Shown here piece by piece: positions 58,197 to 64,000 of a DNA stretch of 64,000 nucleotides. The stretch lies in assembly GCA_947627425.1 (NCBI GenBank), contig CANQVZ010000002.1, positions 1 through 64,000 of the forward strand, written 5' to 3'. A model generated the notes under the pieces. The model made no database searches and was not told where the DNA came from. It saw nothing but the letters and a program-made list of their open reading frames with translations. This DNA is from an uncultured Clostridia bacterium. Lineage in GTDB: Bacteria; Bacillota; Clostridia; Lachnospirales; CAG-274. The position numbers and the translations under genes are program-made. Position 1 is the first letter of the stretch. The number at the start of each line of letters is the position of its first letter.

Positions 58197-59423
58197 ATGA
58201 AGTTAGGCAACATTATTGTAGGTCAGTCGGGAGGTCCCACGTCAGTTATCAACTCCAGCCTTGCGGGAGTATTTCAGGCTGCAAAGGAGCTTGGCGCACC
58301 AAAGATCTACGGCATGAAAAACGGTATAGAGGGTCTTTTGAATGAGCAGTATATAGATATGAGAGAATATCTTAAGGGCGACATGGAGGTCGAGATCCTC
58401 AAGAGAACTCCCTCGGCATTTTTGGGTTCATGCCGTTTTAAGCTCCCCACAGTTGATAAAAGCCCCGAAACCTATGACAGAATAATCGAAGTCTTAAGAA
58501 AGCTTGACATCAAGCATTTCTTCTACATCGGCGGCAACGACTCCATGGACACCATTAAGCAGCTCAGCGAGTATGCTGCGGCAAAGAACATAACGGATAT
58601 CACATTCATGGGCGTACCCAAGACTATCGATAACGACCTTGCCGTTACCGACCATACTCCGGGCTACGGTTCTGCGGCAAAGTATATAGGCACTACTATA
58701 AAGGAGCTTTCAAGAGACGCTGTGGTTCAGCTCATAGATATCGTTACAATAGTTGAGATCATGGGCAGAAACGCAGGCTGGCTTGCAGCTGCAGCAGCTC
58801 TTGCAAAGGGAGAGGACTGCGAGGGCGCAGATCTTATTTATCTTCCCGAAACAGTATTCGATATCGACAAGTTCCTTGCAAAGGTAGAGGATATCCACAA
58901 GACAAAGAAGCAGGTGCTCGTTGCCGTATCAGAGGGCATCAAGGTTGCTGACGGCAGCTATGTATGCGAGGCAGCAGCCGCAAATAAGGCTGTTGACAGC
59001 TTCGGACACAAGACTCTCGGCGGTACCGCTTCAACACTTGCCGGTATAATTGCCGATAAGTTCGGATGGAAGACAAGACCCATAGAGTTCAGCACAATAC
59101 AGAGATGTGCAAGCCATATCGGTTCTCTTACCGATGTAAATGAAGCCTTCCTTGTAGGCGGTCAGGTTGTTAAGGCTGCGGCAGAGGGCGAAACGGGCAA
59201 GGTTGGTATCTATGTAAGAGTATCCAACAAGCCTTATATGATGAATACGGATATATATGATGTAAATGCAATAGCAAATGTAGAGAAGACTGTTCCCAAG
59301 GAATGGATAATAAACGACGGCACATACCTTTCACAGGAGGCTATCGACTATATGAGCCCGCTTATCCAGGGCGAGGTATGTCCTTACATGGTAAACGGTC
59401 TGCCTAAGCACATCAAGCTTTGA
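58197..59423 (+). CDS. pfp: 6-phosphofructokinase, probably pyrophosphate-dependent
   Basis: Phosphorylates fructose-6-P. IIVGQSGGPTSVINSSLAG is the N-terminal loop. IGGNDSMDT replaces the GGDGS of ATP enzymes, giving Asp at the E. coli position 104. PKTIDNDLAVTDHTPGYGSAAKYI has Lys at position 124. Asp104 plus Lys124 mark PPi use in this superfamily; the preceding Asp is Asn here. MGRNAGWLAAA follows. 408 residues. Codon use suggests high expression. A PPi enzyme would make the step reversible and save ATP, common in anaerobes. Confidence 0.9.
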   Translation: MKLGNIIVGQSGGPTSVINSSLAGVFQAAKELGAPKIYGMKNGIEGLLNEQYIDMREYLKGDMEVEILKRTPSAFLGSCRFKLPTVDKSPETYDRIIEVLRKLDIKHFFYIGGNDSMDTIKQLSEYAAAKNITDITFMGVPKTIDNDLAVTDHTPGYGSAAKYIGTTIKELSRDAVVQLIDIVTIVEIMGRNAGWLAAAAALAKGEDCEGADLIYLPETVFDIDKFLAKVEDIHKTKKQVLVAVSEGIKVADGSYVCEAAAANKAVDSFGHKTLGGTASTLAGIIADKFGWKTRPIEFSTIQRCASHIGSLTDVNEAFLVGGQVVKAAAEGETGKVGIYVRVSNKPYMMNTDIYDVNAIANVEKTVPKEWIINDGTYLSQEAIDYMSPLIQGEVCPYMVNGLPKHIKL

Positions 59424-59467
59424 TGTCTGAGGCAATACACTTATGTTTTACCTTTGATCGTTATAAT

Positions 59468-59496
59468 AGCCACAGTTTTTATCTGTGGCTTTTATA
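59468..59496 (+). terminator. Terminator of pfp
   Basis: AGCCACAG (59468-59475) pairs with CTGTGGCT (59483-59490), followed by TTTTAT. Confidence 0.82.
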
Positions 59497-59521
59497 CTGA
59501 AAAGCTTAAGGAGTATGTAAA

Positions 59522-60391
59522 ATGCTGCTGAAATTATTTTTGTTTATGTGCGAGGTCAAGAACAGAGTAATTAAAAACGACCTCATGACCTACGCCAATT
59601 CGCTTACATTCAGACTAATATTGGCAATCTTCCCGTTCCTCATTGCACTTTTGACGCTGCTGGGCTTTTTAAATCTGCCCGTGGACAGAATAACAAATAC
59701 CGTAGTTGAGGATATGCCGAAGGAAATGGCAGATATGATAAGCTTTTTTATAAGCGATGTACTGAGAGAAAAACGCCTCAGCCTGCTTTCATCGAGTATA
59801 ATAATTGCCGTGTACAGTGCCTCGGCGGGCATACACACAATGGTAAAGGGCGTCTGCGCGACATTTGAAACTCATGAGGACAGAAATTTCTTCAAGACAA
59901 GATTTATAAGCATAATACTTATGCTCGTTTTTGTTGTTATAATAGTGGCGACATTGTATATAACCATTTTTGGCGACACCATAAACAGCTTCTTGGAAAG
60001 CAGAAATATAGTACGCCATATACCCGATGTTGTAACAGGCTCGCTTATGCATATAATAATCGCAGTCATAATAGCTATTTTCCTTGTACTCTTGTACAAA
60101 TTCTCGGTCAATATGCGTATAGGGCTCAAATATCTTTTGCCGGGCATAGTGTTTACTATGGCAAGCTGGTTCATAGTTTCAAAGCTTTTCAATATATATA
60201 TTTCAAACTTTTCCAGATATTCCGTCATTTACGGAAGTATAGGCGCCATATTTGTGTTTGCGCTTTGGCTTCTGCTGCTTTCGGTGCTCATACTCGTAGG
60301 CTCGCAGATAAATGCGGTGCTGTATGATAAGGATTTTATGGGCAAGCTGAACAGACATTTCAATGGCGGTATAGACAAGGGCATATATTAA
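59522..60391 (+). CDS. YihY/BrkB-family integral membrane protein
   Basis: 289 residues, about six hydrophobic helices. TYANSLTFRLILAIFPFLIALLTLLG is the family start (A-x-S-x-T-F/Y-x-x-x-x-x-F-P). SIIIAVYSASAGIHTMVKGV and SRYSVIYGSIGAIFVFALWLLLLSVLILVGSQINAVL are the conserved later helices. Once mis-annotated as RNase BN; the real function is unknown. AAGGAG upstream. Confidence 0.9.
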   Translation: MLLKLFLFMCEVKNRVIKNDLMTYANSLTFRLILAIFPFLIALLTLLGFLNLPVDRITNTVVEDMPKEMADMISFFISDVLREKRLSLLSSSIIIAVYSASAGIHTMVKGVCATFETHEDRNFFKTRFISIILMLVFVVIIVATLYITIFGDTINSFLESRNIVRHIPDVVTGSLMHIIIAVIIAIFLVLLYKFSVNMRIGLKYLLPGIVFTMASWFIVSKLFNIYISNFSRYSVIYGSIGAIFVFALWLLLLSVLILVGSQINAVLYDKDFMGKLNRHFNGGIDKGIY

Positions 60392-60421
60392 ATAAATATT
60401 CTTCTCTAAATACGGAGATAT

Positions 60422-60454
60422 AAAAAAGAACCCGATATATTCGGGTCCTTTTTA
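60422..60454. terminator. Bidirectional terminator between yihY and the ferredoxin gene
   Basis: Stem AAGAACCCGA/TCGGGTCCTT (one mismatch) with a 5-base loop; T runs on both strands outward. Confidence 0.82.
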
Positions 60455-60475
60455 TTTTAAATTAACAGTTATGTA

Positions 60476-60643
60476 TCAATTATGGGGAGCGCCAACAGGA
60501 CAATTTCCTGCACAAGCTCCGCAGTCGATACAAGAATCTGCGTCGATAACATACTTACCGTCGCCCTCGCTTATAGCGCCAACAGGACAATCTGCTGCAC
60601 AAGCGCCACAGCTGATACAATCATCACCAATAGTATATGCCAT
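60476..60643 (-). CDS. 2x[4Fe-4S] ferredoxin
   Basis: 55-residue clostridial-type ferredoxin, a low-potential electron carrier for fermentation and H2 metabolism. Two cluster motifs: CISCGACAADCP (Cys 9, 12, 15, 19) and CIDCGACAGNCP (Cys 38, 41, 44, 48), each CxxCxxCxxxCP. ATG 60643 has AAGGAGGTG upstream. It reads opposite to the preceding yihY gene and towards it; a dyad operator and a sigma-A promoter lie upstream. Confidence 0.96.
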   Translation of the reverse strand: MAYTIGDDCISCGACAADCPVGAISEGDGKYVIDADSCIDCGACAGNCPVGAPHN

Positions 60644-60666
60644 AATGAAGCACCTCCTTAAATATT

Positions 60667-60719
60667 AGTAAGTTTAACTTACTTAACTATATAATATAAC
60701 ATATTGAATAAAATTTCAA
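60667..60719 (-). promoter_or_regulatory. Promoter and dyad of the ferredoxin gene
   Basis: On the minus strand: TTGAAA (60719-60714), 17 bp, TATTAT (60696-60691). A dyad AGTAAGT/ACTTACT (60667-60673 and 60677-60683, 3-bp centre) covers the expected transcription start. Confidence 0.65.
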
Positions 60720-60796
60720 GTATATTTGTGTAAATTTTATAAAAAATATTACATTTTATTCCTTACTATATTAATAACATAATAAACAACAAATAT

Positions 60797-60830
60797 AAAG
60801 AACAGCCTCAAATCAAAGGCTGTTCTTTTA
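60797..60830 (-). terminator. Terminator of leuS
   Basis: AAAGAACAGCCT (60797-60808) pairs perfectly with AGGCTGTTCTTT (60817-60828), seven bases after the leuS stop. Confidence 0.88.
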
Positions 60831-60834
60831 AATA

Positions 60835-63243
60835 TTATTTTGCAACTATATTGCATATCCTTCCGGGGACATAAATTTCTTTTATTACGGTTCCCGTAAG
60901 CTTATTGCCAAGTGCTTCCTTTGCCGCTGCAAGCACTGTGTCCTTGTCGGCATCGGCAGCAACCGTAATGTTGGCTTTTACTCTGCCGTTTAACTGAACG
61001 GCAATGTTTACAGTGTCCTCTTTGAGCTTTGACTCATCATAGCTCGGCCATACGGAACGGAATACCGATTCCTTGTGTCCGAGTATTTCCCATATCTCCT
61101 CTGCAATGTGCGGAGCGAAGGGCGAAAGGAGAACAGTAAGGCTTTCAAGCGAAGCCATATCCACGCCGCCTGCCTCTTTGGCAACGGCTATGAGCTTATT
61201 TGTAAACTCCATAAAGCCCGAAACAACCGTGTTAAGCGTAAGAGCTTCAAGTCTGTTTGTTATCTCATATATCATCTTGTGCCTTGCTCTTTCAAGCTCA
61301 GGCGTAGTGTCAATGATCTTGTCCTTGTATTCGTCAACAAATTTCCAGAGCTTATTGAGATATCTGTATACGCCGTCTATACCGTTGTCATCCCATTCGG
61401 AGTCAAGCTCGGGAGGTCCTATGAATAGCTCATACATTCTCAGAGAATCGCAGCCGTAAGAATCAACCATTTCATCGGGCGAAACCACATTGCCCTTGTT
61501 CTTGCTCATCTTGGCGCCGTCTTTTGTTATCATACCCTGATTGAAAAGCTTTTTGAACGGCTCATCAAAATCCACAACACCTATGTCATATAAGAACTTG
61601 GTGTAAAATCTTGCATAGAGAAGATGCAAAACAGCGTGCTCTATACCGCCGACATACATATCAACGGGCATCCATTCCTTAAGAGCCTCTTTGCTTGCAA
61701 GCTCCTTGTCATTATGGTTGTCACAGTATCTAAGAAAATACCATGAGGAGCCTGCCCACTGGGGCATGGTATTGGTTTCTCTCTTTGCGGGACCTCCGCA
61801 GCAGGGACACTTTACATTTACCCACTCGTCAATTGCCGCAAGCGGAGATTCGCCCGTGTCGGTTGGCTTATAGCTTTCTACATTGGGAAGTATAACGGGC
61901 AGCTCCTCCTCGGGTACGGGAACGATACCGCACTTCTCGCAGTGGATAAGCGGAATAGGCTCGCCCCAGTATCTCTGCCTTGAGAATACCCAGTCACGGA
62001 GCTTATAGTTTATAGTCTTTTTACCGAAGCCCTTTTCCTCCATATAGTCGGGAACCTTTGCCTTTGCCTCCTCGGAGGGCATACCGTTGAATTCGCCCGA
62101 ATTGATCATTATACCGGGCTCTGTATACGCCTCCTTTAGGTCATTATCTTCCTTGCCGTCCTTGCTTATTACCTGTATTATAGGCAGGTCAAACTTCTTT
62201 GCAAACTCAAAGTCTCTGTCATCATGTGCGGGAACACACATTATAGCACCCGTACCATAGTCGGCAAGAACATAGTCCGATACCCATATGGGCGTCTTTG
62301 CTCCGTTTAGGGGATTGATACCGTAAGCGCCCGTAAATACGCCCGTTTTTTCCTTGTCGGTCATTCTGGACACATTTGACTTTGTGCTGGCGTCAAAAAC
62401 ATATTTATCTATAGCGTCCTTATATTCGGGCGTTGTTATTTCCTTTACAATGCTGTGCTCCGGAGCAAGCACCATGAATGTGGCGCCGTAGAGAGTATCC
62501 GGTCTTGTGGTATATACCTTTATTGCCTTGTCCGTGCCGTCAACGGGGAAGTCTATCTCTGCGCCGTAGCTCTTGCCTATCCAGTCTGACTGCATTTTCT
62601 TTACCTTTGCAGGCCAGTCGAGCTTGTCAAGGTCGTTGAGCAGTCTCTCTGCATAGTGAGTTATCTTTAACATCCACTGTCTGAGGTTTTTCTTTGTAAC
62701 CTGAGAGCCGCAGCGCTCGCATACGCCGTTGGTGGCTTCTTCGTTTGCAAGTACACACTTACAGTTGGGGCACCAGTTAAGGGGCATTTCCTTCTCATAA
62801 GCAAGTCCGTTTTTGAACATCTGCACAAATATCCACTGTGTCCACTTGTAATATGCGGGGTCTGTAGTGTTTATCTCTCTGTCCCAGTCATATATAGCGG
62901 CAATGTCGTTCACCTGTCTTTTGAAGTTTGCAATACTCTCCTGTGTTGCGACCGATGGATGAGTTCCCGTCTTTATAGCATAGTTCTCGGCAGGCAGACC
63001 AAAGGCATCCCAGCCCATGGGATGAAGTATCTCATAACCCTGAAGTATTTTGTATCTGCTCACAACATCGGAGAGAACATAGCCTCTCCAGTGACCTACA
63101 TGAAGTCCGTTGCCCGAGGGATACGGGAACATATCGAGGCAGTAATATTTTGGCTTATCGGTATGAGTAGGATTAACGGGATCCTTTTCCCATCTTTCGC
63201 GCCATTTCTTTTCAATTTCCTTGTAATTGTATTTTGTGCTCAT
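60835..63243 (-). CDS. leuS: Leucyl-tRNA synthetase
   Basis: Class I synthetase, 802 residues. HIGH box as LHVGHWRGYV in MFPYPSGNGLHVGHWRGYVLSDVV. A zinc-like CPNCKCVLANEEATNGVCERCGS follows. CP1 editing domain with the conserved TTRPDTLYGATFMVLAPEH. KMSKS box as AKMSKNKGNVVSPDEMV. DGAK precedes it. C-terminal anticodon-binding and VKANITVAADADKD part. GGAGG before the ATG. No T-box leader: only 88 bases separate it from the next upstream gene. Confidence 0.97.
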   Translation of the reverse strand: MSTKYNYKEIEKKWRERWEKDPVNPTHTDKPKYYCLDMFPYPSGNGLHVGHWRGYVLSDVVSRYKILQGYEILHPMGWDAFGLPAENYAIKTGTHPSVATQESIANFKRQVNDIAAIYDWDREINTTDPAYYKWTQWIFVQMFKNGLAYEKEMPLNWCPNCKCVLANEEATNGVCERCGSQVTKKNLRQWMLKITHYAERLLNDLDKLDWPAKVKKMQSDWIGKSYGAEIDFPVDGTDKAIKVYTTRPDTLYGATFMVLAPEHSIVKEITTPEYKDAIDKYVFDASTKSNVSRMTDKEKTGVFTGAYGINPLNGAKTPIWVSDYVLADYGTGAIMCVPAHDDRDFEFAKKFDLPIIQVISKDGKEDNDLKEAYTEPGIMINSGEFNGMPSEEAKAKVPDYMEEKGFGKKTINYKLRDWVFSRQRYWGEPIPLIHCEKCGIVPVPEEELPVILPNVESYKPTDTGESPLAAIDEWVNVKCPCCGGPAKRETNTMPQWAGSSWYFLRYCDNHNDKELASKEALKEWMPVDMYVGGIEHAVLHLLYARFYTKFLYDIGVVDFDEPFKKLFNQGMITKDGAKMSKNKGNVVSPDEMVDSYGCDSLRMYELFIGPPELDSEWDDNGIDGVYRYLNKLWKFVDEYKDKIIDTTPELERARHKMIYEITNRLEALTLNTVVSGFMEFTNKLIAVAKEAGGVDMASLESLTVLLSPFAPHIAEEIWEILGHKESVFRSVWPSYDESKLKEDTVNIAVQLNGRVKANITVAADADKDTVLAAAKEALGNKLTGTVIKEIYVPGRICNIVAK

Positions 63244-63331
63244 TTAATATTTCCTCCATAGTAATATTAATTTTATATTATACACCCTAAAGGAATAAAT
63301 TTCAAGTATATATTATATCGGTATATTTCTT

Positions 63332-63976
63332 TTATTCAACAAATTTTCTGAAAACATTGATAGTATTTTCTTTTGTTTCCTCCGGCATGGGCACAAAGGA
63401 TATATAACACTCTCTGCCCTCATAAAGCCCGTATTTCTTTAGCATTTTGGAATCCTTTATATTAAGCGCCATAGGCATGACCTTGCCGGAATAGGGGTCT
63501 GTGGCGTAGAGCACAAGTCCTTTTGCGTCATATTGTGCTATTTCCTCCGCTGAAAGATAGTCGCTCAGCGGCGCTACATAGGTAGACTCTATAAATGTAT
63601 TTGTGTCCTCCTCTGTGCCGAAAAGCAGATTGAACTGCGAGGCAAATATATAGGTGTTGAATTTTTCATTTAACTGCGCCTCGACCATAACGTCGGTGCC
63701 GTCCGCATAGAAGCTCTGCACATCTACCGTATATTCGTCCGTGTTAAGATCAAACATTGTGTTAAGCTCATTTGTCATTGTCTCTATATCTGCCATTGAA
63801 ATGAACTGGTCATACATGGCAAGTCCGCAGTATGTCTGCGGATGAGGCTTTATAAATATGGTGTATATAAGAGATATACCGGCTATAACACAGAATGTTA
63901 TCATAAATATCCTCAGCCTGTAATATTCCCATATATGCTCTATCTTTCCTCTTGTGTCAAGCTCCTTGAATGTCAT
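63332..63976 (-). CDS. Membrane-anchored protein of unknown function
   Basis: 214 residues with one N-terminal membrane helix (~22-42, RIFMITFCVIAGISLIYTIFI) after a short charged cytoplasmic start, the rest extracytoplasmic. ETMTNELNTMFDLNTDEYTVDVQSFY and YSGKVMPMALNIKDSKMLKKYGLYEGRECYISFVP show a mixed alpha/beta fold; no family recognised. GAGGA lies before the ATG. The remaining 24 bases of the window end in possible in-frame stops, consistent with an upstream gene of the same operon ending just before it. Confidence 0.75.
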   Translation of the reverse strand: MTFKELDTRGKIEHIWEYYRLRIFMITFCVIAGISLIYTIFIKPHPQTYCGLAMYDQFISMADIETMTNELNTMFDLNTDEYTVDVQSFYADGTDVMVEAQLNEKFNTYIFASQFNLLFGTEEDTNTFIESTYVAPLSDYLSAEEIAQYDAKGLVLYATDPYSGKVMPMALNIKDSKMLKKYGLYEGRECYISFVPMPEETKENTINVFRKFVE

Positions 63977-64000
63977 TTTCAGTCCTCAACTTTCTGCGAT

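Noticed and set aside
60471-60668. 65-codon plus-strand frame (MYQLWGAPTGQ...)
   Set aside because: The opposite strand encodes a perfect two-cluster ferredoxin with a strong SD; the plus frame is its shadow.
63244-63331. T-box or other leader for leuS
   Set aside because: Only 88 bases between genes, and no GGTGG core or terminator.
1-64000. CRISPR arrays, tRNA, rRNA, IS elements, prophage
   Set aside because: No regularly spaced repeats, no tRNA-like clover leaf or rRNA sequence, and no transposase or phage structural gene seen on either strand by reading.

Overview
The window reads as a chromosomal segment of an anaerobic, endospore-lineage Firmicute of the class Clostridia. The signs are AGGAGG-type ribosome-binding sites, AGA and ATA codon preference, an alanyl-tRNA T-box, spore-associated genes (SpoVT, YyaC, YlmC/YmxH, a CwlD/CwlC-like amidase), a superoxide reductase in place of oxygen-dependent defence, a PPi-type phosphofructokinase, a 2x[4Fe-4S] ferredoxin and a probable Re-citrate synthase. 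I saw no rRNA, tRNA, CRISPR array, prophage or transposase. Gene order is dense and most of the content is housekeeping.

Layout. 1-3.3 kb: 5'-truncated fusA, then tuf. 3.3-5.7 kb: spoVT, a Fic-type toxin-antitoxin pair bracketed by an exact 71-bp direct repeat, and a CmpB-family membrane protein. 5.8-9.7 kb: a zinc/manganese ABC uptake operon followed by a HEPN-like/CBS protein and a lipoprotein. 9.7-15.2 kb: a homocysteine methyltransferase/MTHFR fusion, then a compact set of HprK-like kinase, PqqD-like recognition protein and S26-type peptidase, a secreted copper-amine-oxidase-N-domain protein and two small unknown proteins. 15.4-20.6 kb: Re-citrate synthase-like enzyme, isocitrate dehydrogenase, topB and an ACT-domain protein. 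20.7-26.7 kb: NlpC/P60 cell-wall hydrolase with a WalR-like box, csoR-copA-copZ copper efflux (copA and copZ fused in frame), a MerR regulator and an Xre/membrane-protein pair. 26.8-32.1 kb: T-box, alaS, rsmA, an unknown protein and trmB. 32.1-40.4 kb: superoxide reductase, a GNAT acetyltransferase, ttcA, a tyrosine recombinase, two peptidases, a PD-(D/E)XK protein, a hydrolase, ylmC and a frameshifted methyltransferase. 40.4-44.2 kb, minus strand: ligA, a sensorless histidine kinase, and a membrane protein joining an inactive JAMM/MPN-like domain to LysM. 44.3-52.2 kb: yyaC, a cyclophilin lipoprotein, an amidase, two tandem HtrA proteases, and a split cobalamin methionine synthase with its activation subunit. 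52.4-60.4 kb: pheA, gdpP, rplI, dnaB, a DAHP synthase, pfp and a YihY protein. 60.4-64 kb, minus strand: ferredoxin, leuS and a membrane-anchored unknown protein.

How genes work together. The metal operon imports Zn or Mn, while CsoR-CopA-CopZ exports copper. Citrate synthase plus isocitrate dehydrogenase would supply 2-oxoglutarate for glutamate; aconitase is not in the window. MetH, its activation protein and the methyltransferase/MTHFR fusion cover methionine synthesis and methyl-folate supply. DAHP synthase and prephenate dehydratase belong to aromatic amino-acid synthesis. The gdpP-rplI-dnaB order is a familiar Firmicutes arrangement.

The strongest candidates for something undescribed are: (1) the MPN-minus/transmembrane/LysM protein 17 bases upstream of a sensorless histidine kinase; (2) the kinase-PqqD-S26 peptidase set without a recognisable precursor or cyclase; (3) the in-frame CopA-CopZ fusion over an A7 tract with an intact internal ribosome-binding site; (4) the Fic cassette between exact 71-bp repeats; (5) the HEPN-like/CBS fusion. 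All functional statements are inferred from sequence alone; no database search was possible.
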